Shown one piece after another: positions 1 through 8,163 of a stretch of 14,724 nucleotides of DNA. Position 1 is the stretch's first letter, and each line of letters opens with the position of its first letter. The DNA comes from Clostridiales bacterium. Lineage in GTDB: Bacteria; Bacillota; Clostridia; Oscillospirales; QAMX01. A model generated the notes under the pieces. That model was not told where the DNA came from. It worked only from the letters and a program-made list of their open reading frames with translations, and did no database searches. The stretch spans positions 1-14,724 of the forward strand of contig DUUG01000007.1 in the NCBI GenBank assembly GCA_012841675.1. Direction: 5' to 3'. Made by a program: the position numbers and the translations under genes.

Positions 1-99
1 ATCGAATATCTTGATTACTACAACAACCGCCGCATCAAGGCAAAGCTAAAGGGCTTGCCGCCTGCGATGCACAGACAGCAAGCCCTTTCGGCTGCTTGA
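1..99 (+). CDS. IS3-family transposase OrfB, C-terminal 32 codons (partial at 5' end)
   Basis: Frame 1 is open from the window edge to a TGA at 97-99. It reads with the hallmark tail of the IS3-family (IS150-like) DDE integrase: an aromatic-rich YLDYYNNRRIKAKLKGL segment. This segment forms the end of the rve integrase core, followed by a short variable tail. The DDE catalytic residues lie upstream, outside the window. The protein would catalyse cut-and-paste/copy-out transposition of the element and is normally made as an OrfAB frameshift fusion. Only the end is visible, so activity cannot be assessed. Confidence 0.85.
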   Translation: MEYLDYYNNRRIKAKLKGLPPAMHRQQALSAA

Positions 100-106
100 T
101 TTTTTA

Positions 107-132
107 GTGTCTAACTTTTTGGGGGCACTTCA
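107..132. repeat. IS3-family right terminal inverted repeat
   Basis: On the minus strand the sequence from 132 inward starts TGAAGTGCCCCCAAAAAG and continues TTAGACAC. This matches the usual shape of IS3-family ends: a TGA start, then a C-run, then an A-run, then GTTAGAC. It lies 8 bases downstream of the transposase stop codon, the expected distance. The outer boundary at 132 is inferred from the terminal CA. Confidence 0.75.
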
Positions 133-175
133 AATTTTCTTCCGGTGTTTTTTCTAAAGGATATGGCAGAACCGC

Positions 176-3100
176 TTACAGGCCGATCCAAATTTCGTGG
201 ATTTTCCCATCGTCATCGTAAGAAACGGTTTTAGACGGCGGCTCGTGCAAGCCTCTTTTTGCCATAATCCTGTATTCGGAGTTGCCGTATTGGATTACAC
301 AGCTAAACCCCGGCCAGCTTTTCGGCACACGGGGGGCAATGGTCAGAAAGCCGTTTTGCACGGTAACCCCCAGCAAAACTTCCAACACCGCCCGCCGATA
401 CCATCCGGCGGCACCCGTATACCAGCTCCAGCCGGCCCGTCCGGTCAGTTGTCCTTCGCCGGCAACGTCAGCGGCCAGGACAAAGTCCTCGGCCCGGTAG
501 ATTTTTGGGTCATGATGGGCAGGCAAAAGCATCAGCAGCATGGCCGTGCCTTCTTCGATTCTGCCGGACAAAAGGGTCGCCATGGAAAGCCAAACCGCCG
601 CATGGGTATACTGTCCGCCGTTTTCGCGAACGCCGGGAGGGTAGGCGGCAATATAGCCGGGATCCCCGTCCGTCTGGAAAGGCGGCGTAAACAGCTTGAT
701 AAGCTTGTGGTCGTGGCTTACCAAACGGGCTATGGCGCTTTCGATGGCAACAGACGTTTTCTCCGGGTCGTTTTTGGGGTCGAATACGGCAAAACTCTGC
801 GCAAGAGAATCAATCTGGCACTCCTTGCTATGGGATGAACCGACGGGGCGCCCGTGCTTGTCATATCCGCGCAAAAACCAGCCGTCGTCAAAGGCCTTGT
901 TTGCCGCTTCGGAGATGGAAGCGGCAAAGTTTTCAAACCTTGCGGCCAGATCCTCCTTGCCCTTTCGCCTTGCCAGCTGAGCAAGACCCGATAGGGCAAG
1001 GCTTCCGAACCGGGCCATAAAGGTGCTTTCGCCGCCTAATATAAAGGGTATGCCGTGTTCTCCCGTGCCGCGCCGCATGAAAAGCTCGGCGGCACGAACA
1101 CAGTGTTCAAAGAAAGTTTCCCGCTCGGAGGAAACGGACGGTTCTTCATACCGCTCTACCTCATGGTCTTCCAAGGGGCGGGAGACCAGATAGGGCAGAG
1201 GAATGTCTAAAATGCTTTCGTCGTTGGCGGCGGAAACGTACCAGTATGCGCAAAGGCACATCCAAAGCAAATCGTCGCTGTACCGGGTGCGGACGCCTTT
1301 ATGGGTTTTCAGACCGCCGCGCGTACCGCCGTGCCACCAATGCTGTACGTCGCCTTCTCTATACTGATGACAGGCCGAACGGAGCAATTGCTCCTTCAAA
1401 ATTTGCGGCTCGGTGAGAAGGAAGGCGGTGGCATCCTGTAACTGGTCGCGGAAGCCGTAGGCACCGCCGTTTTGGTATATCGAACTGCGGGCATACAGGC
1501 GCGAGCCCTTGATCTGCCAGGCGTTCCAGCGGTTGATATAGTGGTTTAACGCCACCGAAGGCGTTTGAATCTTCACATGGCTGCATAGAGCCAGCCGGTT
1601 GGATTTTGCCTCCAGCAGAGCGCGATCGGGGTCTTCCACCGGGGTCGGCAGAGAATGGGCATTTTCTCCTGCCATCACCGACAGCACCATCCGCACCCGC
1701 CCTGTGGGTGATTGAAGCGGAAGCCTAGCTGCCATGCAAGGATATAGCCCGGCGCCGGTTTTCCCGTTAAAATCCCCTTGGGCGTAGGCGAAAAAGTCGC
1801 CCGTATATTCTTCTAAGGGAACATCGGCCGTTATAGCCATGATTTTAGGGAAACCTCGAGGCGAAAACGGGTTTTTCGCCAGCATAGTGTTGGATTCGGC
1901 GTCAAACGTGGTAATAACGCGGTTGTTTTCGGTGTTCTGCTCGCCTAAAACAGGGCGAAGCATCCAGTCGATAGCGCAATGCTCCAAATCTCCCTCCGCT
2001 TCGATGATGACCGTTCGCAAAGCGCGCTTCGGGTCCACAAAGGCGGTAGTTCGGAAGGTCAGCCCGTCTATCTCCTTATACCAAACCGTGTTGCCCGGGC
2101 CGAAATCACAGCGGGCAAAATACCCGTCGTCCGCACAGAACAGGGAGGTTCTCCGCCCATTTTTATAAAGGCAAAGCTCCTCTCCGAAGCTTTTGGCAAG
2201 CAGAGGGTCGTTCTCCCAGGGGGTCAGCCTAAATAGGCGGGAGTTGCTGCACCACAGATGGGTAAGCCCGAAATCGGCAGACAAAACGCCGAAATAGCGG
2301 TTGGCAAGGGGTTGGCTTTTGGCATTGCCAGTCAAAACATTTTTGGCAGACCGCGGCGCATACGGAATCATCGGCGCCGCCGAAGGAAGCGGCGTATCAT
2401 CCGGTAGAAGAAGGGAAGCGGAAAACTTTAGCGTCGTTTTTTCCTCCTCCGAAAGCACAGTCGCATCCATTAGATGCACGCCGCCTGCTTGTCCAAGGCG
2501 GTGCTCGCTGCCGATTAAAGCCAGTGCCCGCAAAGCGTCCGTATGCTGAGGACGGCCGTAGTCGCTGCCGTCGTTGGTCAGGATGACCAAATCATAGGAT
2601 AGGCCGTTTTCCGCCAGCAGCCGGTGGAAACGGATAGCCTTGTAAATTTCTCTGGTTCTTTGGTGGGCGAGGCTTCTGCCGTCTAAAAGGGCAATAGGCA
2701 GGTCGCCGGAAATGCCTAACCGCCAGAGGGTATCCCGGGGGCCGGCGGAAGAAGGGGAGAAAAACCGTTTCGAATACTGGGATAGAAGCTTTCCGCCTAA
2801 AGTAAGCGCCTCGGCAACGCCGACACCGTCTAAGGACAGGGCACTGGCCGTCAGCTTCAGCCGGTTGGACGGACGGTATTCGCCTTTTAAGGCGGCGACA
2901 GATTCAGCCAAAACTTGCTCACGGGACGACCCGGCGGACAAAGCCGTCTGGATGCGCTTTGCTTCCCCCGGCGCAAGGGAAAACCGGCACAGCATGCGAA
3001 CCGCTCCGTCAGGCAGAGCGCCAAATACATGGCTTTCCGGGTTTTCAAAGAGCGCTTGCACGTCAGTTTTTCCGAACCGGCCGAAAATCTCGCTTCGGGC

Positions 3101-6100
3101 GGCGGTAAAAGAAGCTTTCTGATCCGTTGTAAACGCAGCAAAGGTGGGCGGATGGCCCTCCCGATCCTTCTGCTTCACAAGTACACCGTTTTCCAAGGGA
3201 GAGGATTCCAGCATCAAACGGGCAAAAGCCGGATGGCTTTCAAAATCGGCACGGGGGATCATCACCGGCTCAAAATACACGCAGAAGGAAACCTCCACCG
3301 GGTTTTCACCCATGTTTTTCACGGTATAAACGGTTTTTTCCGTACAGGAATCCGTGTTCAGCCCCGGAAAGTAGGAAAGGCTTTTTTCTAAGCGGATGCC
3401 CTTGGCTTCTCGTTTCCAGTAGGCTTTCGTTTCGCTAAATTCTGCGGAAAGAGGCAGATTTTCGTAAAAATCCCATCCGCCCAGCGAAAAAGCGCCGTCT
3501 CTGGCTTTTACGGCGGCCACAACACCGAAAGGCCCGCCCTCAATTAAAGACGTGCTCCGGTAGATGGACCGTTTGCCCAGAGAAAATTCCGTTTTTCCGT
3601 TGGCAAAGGCGACAATCCGCCCCGCATCGCCGGAAAGCAGATGCAGCCCGGAGGCAACCTGCGACGGGTTTTCAAACTGCATATGCAGCGGTTTTTCCGA
3701 AACCGGCGGCAACGACCGTTTCTTTGACGGGCGAATCACAGGCGCCCAAAGGGGAATCCGCTCGCCCAAAAGACTTTCATACGCGGCCATAGCCGGATTT
3801 TGCAGGAAAAGCTGGCGGAAAAGCCCAAGCCCTTGCTCGTTTTCGGTCAGAACATTGGCCAGCGCGCAAAGACTCATGCCCATATGGTGTGCCATATAGC
3901 TTTGCACCACGGCGCGTTTCTCCCCGGCAAGGCGGGAGGACGTAAAGTCGATGGCCTCATACAGTCCCATGTTGCCGGCGAACCCTTGCGCAAACAGAGC
4001 TTTGATATTTTTAAGGGCGGCTTCCGGCTCTACCAGCAGGGCAAGATAGGAGGCATACGGGGCAATAACCAGTTCCTCGTCCAAGCCCGGCGCCAGCCCA
4101 AGGGCGGCCACGCCATGACCCTTATAGCGGTAGTGCAGGCCGCCGTCAAAGGCGAAAAATCCGCTTTCCGAGCAGCCCCATAACCCTCCCTTGGTCCGCA
4201 GCCGCTGGCAAAACACGGCGTATCGGTTGGATTGGTCTATGAGGGAGTTTTTCACATTGGGAAGGAAAATCTGCGGCATCAGGTATTCAAACATACTGCC
4301 GCCCCAGGAGTACAGGCCGGCGATTCCCTTTGTTTTGGAGAGAGGCCGACCTAGCGCCCACCAGTGGGAGGGGGGAACGTCGCCCTTGGCAATGGCAATA
4401 TAGCTTGTCAGCCGGGCTTCGCTTGCCAGCATGTCGTAAACGCTTTCGGTCAGCATCCCTGTCGTATGGTCACGGCCGATATGCAGCAGATTCTGCTCCC
4501 GGTCGTAGAAAATAGAGAAATCCATGTTTCTCCAAAGATCTCCGGCTCGGCGGGCAAGCTTTTCCTGCCCCTTGCGCAAAAGCCAGCTTTCCACCGCCAC
4601 TAATGCGGCCGCTAGGTTTCCGCTGTCTACGGAGGAAAGGCTCATAGGCGGCAAAACGGCAAGGGTATCCGTTGCATACCAATTGTATAGGTGCCCCCGG
4701 TGTTTTTCCATTTTATCTATGGTGTCTAGCTGTTTTTCCAGCAGAGGAACGGCATCGTCGTGCCCGGGCAAACCCAGTTCCGCCGCGGCAATGGGAGCCA
4801 GAAGGCCGAAACCGATGTTGGTCGGGGAAGTGCGGCGAGCCACCTCTCGGCAGGGGGCAAGCTGAATGTTATCGGGAGGAAGAAAATGGTCCTCCTTGGT
4901 CATATACGTTTGGAAATACTGTGAAATTTCCTTGGCCCGTTCCAAAAGATAGCTTTTGTCCTCGTCGGGAAGAAGGGTGCCTTTGGGAAGGGGTTGAGAC
5001 AGAAACCAAGCGTACACCGGTCCCAAAAACCAAAGAATGGCAACGGTAAACGAGGCGGCGTTCATGCCTGCCACAGCCACCAAGGCCGCCGAAACGGGGC
5101 AGGCAGAAAGGGCGATGAACGCTCCCAGAACACTCGGCGAGGACATTTTTTCAGCTTCCGCAGCAGTAACCCATTCCAACAGCTTCTTTTTGGAAACTGC
5201 CATGCGCCAAAGGGAGCGGCCGATGGACCGGATACAAACCCACGCTTCATGGGGAAGCAGCAAAAAGCGGGAGAACGAGCCGATCATGGCGCCGCCTATT
5301 CCTGCGTAAATAGTCGCGCGGCACCGTGTGCCGACCCGCCGGCCTTTGGCAAGCAGCAGGGAAAGCCCCATGTGTATCATGGGGAGGAACAGAGCCAGCA
5401 GCGTAGAGAGAAACAGGGCGGTCAGCCCTCGGCCGTGGGGGGTGCCTTGGGCTTTCTGCGAGAAGATACAAAAAGCCGCAATGGAAGCCCATAAAACAGG
5501 CGGAGTTATACTCCGCCGCAGGTTGTCCGCCATTTGATAGCGGCATAAAAACGGAAGAGGATTTTTGATTTTCTTTTTGTTTTTGGTCGGGATTTGGGAA
5601 CAAAGCCACGGCAAAAGCTGCCAGTCGCCGCGGATCCAGCGGCCCATGCGCAGAAAATAGGAGCCTGCCCTGGCGGGGAACCCATCGGACAGCTCCACAC
5701 GGCTTAAAAATCCGGCGGAGAGAAAGCATCCTTCCAATAAATCGTGGGAGAGAATCTGGTTGTCGGGCATTTTGTCCTTTAGTGCCTCATGCATTAAACG
5801 AATATCCAAAATGCCCTTGCCCATGAAGATACCGCGGCCGAAAAGATCCTGATAAAACTCGCCCACACTCACTTCATACGAGGAAAGTCCGCCCTGCCCA
5901 GCAAAAACGCGGGCAAATTCCGTGGCATGTACGCTTTCCAGTTCTGTGGTCATGCGGGGCTGGAGAATGCCAAAGCCACTTTGTACCCGGCCGTTTTCCC
6001 AAACCGGACGGTTCAGCGGGTGCAGCATGGTGCCGACCATTTTGGTAACGGTCATAGGCAAAAGGCGCGTGTCGCTGTCTAGGGTAATGCAGTATTTAAC

Positions 6101-7567
6101 AGACTGCAAAAGGGAAATGGACAAGCCGTGCACTAAGCTTTCCGATTCGCCGCCGGCAATCAAAGCGGCCAATGCGGTCAAGGCGCCGCGCTTTCGCTCT
6201 CGCCCCATATACACCTTGTCGGGGGCGTGGTAGGTTCGGTTTCGGTGGATAAGGCAAAAGCGCTTGCCATACTGTTCGTTTAATCGGTCGATTTCGGACT
6301 TGACGGCGGCCAGGGTTGGATCGTCTGTATCCTTATGCTGGGTTTTGGCATCGGGAAAGTCGGCCAAAAGTCCGTAATAGGCGTTGGAGCCGGCGTTCTG
6401 GTTGGCAAGATAATATTCCTCCAGCAAGGCCGACATTTTCGTTGCCTGCTTTTCGTCTGTTAGCAATGTGGCAATGACCGTCAAAACGCGCCCTTCCTCG
6501 GGAACGCCGGCGAATAAATCCAGCCCCGGAATATGATGCGGCGGCGTTGTGCGGACAAAATAAAACTGGAGAAGGGGGCGAAACACCTCCCAAAGAGGCA
6601 ACAACACGGCAAAAAACAACCAAATAGTCTCTAGCCAAACGGCAAGAGCCAGTGCTGTGCCAACGGGAAGGATACATTCCAAAGCAAAAAACAGTTTTTG
6701 GCGCAGACGGTTTTTTTGCGCCGTTTGTCTAGCGGCATAATACCCCACATAGTTGCGCGGTTCTTCCGATTCCTTTTGGGCCAGCGAAAGGTATTCCTTT
6801 GCCAAATCGGCGACCGAGCGCTTTTGTATGCTCGCTTGCCGTTCGATTTCCTGGCGCAGGGCACGCCGAGAGGGACGGTCCATCCGGGGATAGACGCCGG
6901 AAGGATCTTTCCTCAAAACTTGCTCTAAAGCACTGTTTTCCAACAAAGCAGTGGTAAAACGGCCCTTTTCGGCGGCAAACAGCATGGTGAAAAGAAGGCG
7001 GGCCTCTCCGGCGGTACGCTCGCCGGTTTCCTGGTTATCGGATAAGACAAGATCATCGGCCAGTTGGCTTAGTAAGATAATCAAAGCGGCTTTTAAAAGC
7101 GGCAGGAATAAAAACAGCTCCCCTTCGGTGAGCGTTCGATATTCCTGTACGCCTTTTAAAAAGGTACAAAGGGACGGGCCTGTCAATGGTCCGCCGGTTA
7201 AGGCAAAGCTTCTGGCGATAGAGTAAATGGCAGGAAGGCTTAGATCCTCCGCCAAAGCCGGCAGCCGGTGCTTGCCGCGCAGCTCGGAAAGTACAGAAGC
7301 CCCGATGGTTCTGGCGCGGTCCGTATTGTCGCAAATCCAAGCCGCGGCCTGAGAAAAGCCATCGGTGTTGCGCAACAAGCTCAAACGCCCGGAGGAATCG
7401 GCCATTTGACGCATGGCAACGCGCAGCATGGATCGCACACGGGAAGTATTGGTAAAGCCCTTGGGCCGTATGGCGGCCTCTTGGGCAGAATTTTTTCCAT
7501 ATCGCTTTAGCTGCCCATCCGAGAGAACCAGCTCCATCTGGGCGGTCTTGTTAACGGTTTTCTTCAT
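176..7567 (-). CDS. ndvB: Cyclic beta-1,2-glucan synthase-like giant membrane protein (GT84 + GH94)
   Basis: Predicted 2463-residue NdvB/Cgs-type enzyme that polymerises UDP-glucose into beta-1,2-glucan and processes the chain at the inner membrane. ATG at 7567 is chosen because GGAGG (7573-7577) lies 5 bases upstream; the frame is open 35 codons further but without a ribosome site. Visible parts, in rough residues: a hydrophobic stretch near 155-175; membrane segments near 290-345; a GT84/GT2-like domain with TLDSDT near 494-499, DLLEGCF and a RWIRGDWQ block; further membrane segments between about 690 and 870; a glucoamylase-like (PF10091) domain near 920-1200 with SWGGSMFEYLMP; and a GH94 region from about 1300 with two beta-sandwich repeats. 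The (alpha/alpha)6 barrel has RYSDDLLWM, where D2098/D2099 align with the GH94 catalytic Asp. Rhizobial and Brucella homologues are about 2800-2900 residues, so this one is somewhat shorter. No frameshift is seen. No NdvA-like exporter is adjacent. The family is firm; the exact glucan product is inferred. Confidence 0.9.
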   Translation of the reverse strand: MKKTVNKTAQMELVLSDGQLKRYGKNSAQEAAIRPKGFTNTSRVRSMLRVAMRQMADSSGRLSLLRNTDGFSQAAAWICDNTDRARTIGASVLSELRGKHRLPALAEDLSLPAIYSIARSFALTGGPLTGPSLCTFLKGVQEYRTLTEGELFLFLPLLKAALIILLSQLADDLVLSDNQETGERTAGEARLLFTMLFAAEKGRFTTALLENSALEQVLRKDPSGVYPRMDRPSRRALRQEIERQASIQKRSVADLAKEYLSLAQKESEEPRNYVGYYAARQTAQKNRLRQKLFFALECILPVGTALALAVWLETIWLFFAVLLPLWEVFRPLLQFYFVRTTPPHHIPGLDLFAGVPEEGRVLTVIATLLTDEKQATKMSALLEEYYLANQNAGSNAYYGLLADFPDAKTQHKDTDDPTLAAVKSEIDRLNEQYGKRFCLIHRNRTYHAPDKVYMGRERKRGALTALAALIAGGESESLVHGLSISLLQSVKYCITLDSDTRLLPMTVTKMVGTMLHPLNRPVWENGRVQSGFGILQPRMTTELESVHATEFARVFAGQGGLSSYEVSVGEFYQDLFGRGIFMGKGILDIRLMHEALKDKMPDNQILSHDLLEGCFLSAGFLSRVELSDGFPARAGSYFLRMGRWIRGDWQLLPWLCSQIPTKNKKKIKNPLPFLCRYQMADNLRRSITPPVLWASIAAFCIFSQKAQGTPHGRGLTALFLSTLLALFLPMIHMGLSLLLAKGRRVGTRCRATIYAGIGGAMIGSFSRFLLLPHEAWVCIRSIGRSLWRMAVSKKKLLEWVTAAEAEKMSSPSVLGAFIALSACPVSAALVAVAGMNAASFTVAILWFLGPVYAWFLSQPLPKGTLLPDEDKSYLLERAKEISQYFQTYMTKEDHFLPPDNIQLAPCREVARRTSPTNIGFGLLAPIAAAELGLPGHDDAVPLLEKQLDTIDKMEKHRGHLYNWYATDTLAVLPPMSLSSVDSGNLAAALVAVESWLLRKGQEKLARRAGDLWRNMDFSIFYDREQNLLHIGRDHTTGMLTESVYDMLASEARLTSYIAIAKGDVPPSHWWALGRPLSKTKGIAGLYSWGGSMFEYLMPQIFLPNVKNSLIDQSNRYAVFCQRLRTKGGLWGCSESGFFAFDGGLHYRYKGHGVAALGLAPGLDEELVIAPYASYLALLVEPEAALKNIKALFAQGFAGNMGLYEAIDFTSSRLAGEKRAVVQSYMAHHMGMSLCALANVLTENEQGLGLFRQLFLQNPAMAAYESLLGERIPLWAPVIRPSKKRSLPPVSEKPLHMQFENPSQVASGLHLLSGDAGRIVAFANGKTEFSLGKRSIYRSTSLIEGGPFGVVAAVKARDGAFSLGGWDFYENLPLSAEFSETKAYWKREAKGIRLEKSLSYFPGLNTDSCTEKTVYTVKNMGENPVEVSFCVYFEPVMIPRADFESHPAFARLMLESSPLENGVLVKQKDREGHPPTFAAFTTDQKASFTAARSEIFGRFGKTDVQALFENPESHVFGALPDGAVRMLCRFSLAPGEAKRIQTALSAGSSREQVLAESVAALKGEYRPSNRLKLTASALSLDGVGVAEALTLGGKLLSQYSKRFFSPSSAGPRDTLWRLGISGDLPIALLDGRSLAHQRTREIYKAIRFHRLLAENGLSYDLVILTNDGSDYGRPQHTDALRALALIGSEHRLGQAGGVHLMDATVLSEEEKTTLKFSASLLLPDDTPLPSAAPMIPYAPRSAKNVLTGNAKSQPLANRYFGVLSADFGLTHLWCSNSRLFRLTPWENDPLLAKSFGEELCLYKNGRRTSLFCADDGYFARCDFGPGNTVWYKEIDGLTFRTTAFVDPKRALRTVIIEAEGDLEHCAIDWMLRPVLGEQNTENNRVITTFDAESNTMLAKNPFSPRGFPKIMAITADVPLEEYTGDFFAYAQGDFNGKTGAGLYPCMAARLPLQSPTGRVRMVLSVMAGENAHSLPTPVEDPDRALLEAKSNRLALCSHVKIQTPSVALNHYINRWNAWQIKGSRLYARSSIYQNGGAYGFRDQLQDATAFLLTEPQILKEQLLRSACHQYREGDVQHWWHGGTRGGLKTHKGVRTRYSDDLLWMCLCAYWYVSAANDESILDIPLPYLVSRPLEDHEVERYEEPSVSSERETFFEHCVRAAELFMRRGTGEHGIPFILGGESTFMARFGSLALSGLAQLARRKGKEDLAARFENFAASISEAANKAFDDGWFLRGYDKHGRPVGSSHSKECQIDSLAQSFAVFDPKNDPEKTSVAIESAIARLVSHDHKLIKLFTPPFQTDGDPGYIAAYPPGVRENGGQYTHAAVWLSMATLLSGRIEEGTAMLLMLLPAHHDPKIYRAEDFVLAADVAGEGQLTGRAGWSWYTGAAGWYRRAVLEVLLGVTVQNGFLTIAPRVPKSWPGFSCVIQYGNSEYRIMAKRGLHEPPSKTVSYDDDGKIHEIWIGL

Positions 7568-7603
7568 TTTATCCTCCGTCTGTTTAAAAAAGCAAATTTG
7601 CCT

Positions 7604-7612
7604 TGTAAAGCA
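7604..7612 (+). promoter_or_regulatory. TGTAAAGCA half-site upstream of the glucan synthase gene
   Basis: This 9-mer is identical to each arm of the palindrome at 7687-7709 and to a site at 11624-11632. Here it is single, without an inverted partner. It lies in the glucan synthase leader, about 37 bases upstream of that start codon. Next to it, at 7592-7601, is a separate perfect palindrome, GCAAATTTGC. Function is inferred only from the recurrence. Confidence 0.3.
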
Positions 7613-7651
7613 TATTTTCTCGACTTTTCCGGGTTCTATGCATTTTGCCTC

Positions 7652-7680
7652 TTGACAAGCCAAACACGGCATGGTAGAAT
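7652..7680 (+). promoter_or_regulatory. Sigma-A promoter for the ylxM-ffh operon
   Basis: TTGACA at 7652-7657 and TAGAAT at 7675-7680 are separated by exactly 17 bases. That is a perfect -35 box and a -10 box one base off consensus. The predicted transcription start is near 7687, giving a leader of about 48 bases before ylxM. The palindrome at 7687-7709 begins at that start point. The promoter faces the targeting/translation cluster; I could not find an equally clear divergent promoter for the glucan synthase gene. Confidence 0.85.
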
Positions 7681-7686
7681 ACGGAC

Positions 7687-7709
7687 ATGTAAAGCAAGCT
7701 GCTTTACAT
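7687..7709. promoter_or_regulatory. Perfect 10-bp-arm palindrome at the ylxM transcription start (operator or 5' mRNA hairpin)
   Basis: ATGTAAAGCA and its exact reverse complement TGCTTTACAT are separated by the three bases AGC. The palindrome starts 6 bases after the -10 box, a classic repressor-operator position. In the transcript it would form a 10-bp stem at or within a base or two of the 5' end. Arms of the same sequence recur at 7604-7612 and, imperfectly paired, at 11624-11643. No T-run follows, so it is not a terminator. The DNA-binding protein, if any, is unknown. Confidence 0.6.
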
Positions 7710-7734
7710 TTTAGGAAATAAAGGGGGCCTGAAA

Positions 7735-8094
7735 ATGAAAGATGATGCGCTTCAGATGTGTCTACTGTTTGATTTTTACGGCTCTATTTTAACCGAGCGG
7801 CAGCAAGAGGTTTTTGACCTTTACTACAACGAGGATTTGTCTCTGGCAGAAATTGCTGAGCATGCGGAGATTACGCGGCAGGGTGTCCGGGATGCGCTGG
7901 CCCGCGCGCGGACGATTTTGCTGAATATGGAAGAAAAACTGGGCCTTGTCCGGCGTTTTCGTGAAAACAGCAAAACCCTCGAGCGAATTCGCACGTTAGT
8001 AGAAGAAATGCTTTATATTAACAGCCGGCGTTTCCATTCTCCGGATTTTGACAAGCGTTTGAATGAAATTTTGGAGCTGGCGGTGGAAAGCTAG
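7735..8094 (+). CDS. ylxM: YlxM, helix-turn-helix SRP-associated protein (UPF0122)
   Basis: This 119-residue protein matches the usual YlxM length and lies immediately upstream of ffh, as in most Firmicutes. In streptococci YlxM binds the SRP and modulates its GTPase activity, so a role in co-translational membrane targeting is the likely one. Residues about 20-75 form a sigma-70 region-4-like helix-turn-helix: LTERQQEVFDLYYNEDLS, then AEIAEHAEITRQGVRDALARA. A mostly helical, charged C-terminus follows. The ATG at 7735 is supported by GGGGG at 7723-7727 with a 7-base gap. It is the first gene of the operon, behind a near-consensus promoter and a palindrome. Confidence 0.92.
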   Translation: MKDDALQMCLLFDFYGSILTERQQEVFDLYYNEDLSLAEIAEHAEITRQGVRDALARARTILLNMEEKLGLVRRFRENSKTLERIRTLVEEMLYINSRRFHSPDFDKRLNEILELAVES

Positions 8095-8112
8095 CTTATA
8101 ATCGGAAAAGAC

Positions 8113-8148
8113 AAAAGGGCGTAAAGTCCGTTTGACGAGTACGCCTTT
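8113..8148 (+). other. Stem-loop between ylxM and ffh
   Basis: AAAGGGCGT near 8114-8122 can pair with ACGCCTTT at 8141-8148 with one unpaired G, enclosing an 18-base loop. The structure ends directly at the ffh ribosome binding site (GGAAAGGA, 8149-8156), and its right arm is adjacent to it. No T-run follows. It could modulate ffh translation or mRNA processing. The left arm also overlaps GTAAAG, and TTTGAC follows in the loop, loosely resembling the recurring GTAAAG...TTGAC element. Confidence 0.4.
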
Positions 8149-8163
8149 GGAAAGGACAATGTC

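Larger units (their letters stand above)
1..132 (+). mobile_element. Right end of an IS3-family insertion sequence (partial)
   Basis: The left 132 bases carry the last codons of an IS3-family transposase followed within 8 bases by a sequence typical of the family's terminal inverted repeat. Read inward from the outer end, it begins TGAAGTGCCCCCAAAAAG. The rest of the element lies left of the window, so intactness cannot be judged. The element ends about 43 bp beyond the stop codon of the convergent glucan synthase gene and may therefore have displaced that gene's natural terminator; no terminator hairpin is visible in the gap at 133-175. The family call is from sequence pattern. The target-site duplication cannot be checked because the left end is missing. 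Confidence 0.85.

Noticed and set aside
197..838. 213-codon plus-strand open frame and many similar frames opposite the glucan synthase
   Set aside because: They lie antisense to an intact gene with clear domain motifs, show no recognisable protein pattern and are expected in GC-rich third-position shadows.
7592..7601. GCAAATTTGC palindrome as an operator
   Set aside because: Short AT-centred 10-base palindromes arise often by chance and no second copy was noticed; mentioned only as a neighbour of the half-site.
7568..7672. N-terminal extension of the glucan synthase by 35 codons to an ATG at 7672
   Set aside because: The extension runs back over the divergent promoter, is not membrane- or domain-like, and its ATG lacks a ribosome site. 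The internal ATG at 7567 has GGAGG at ideal spacing.
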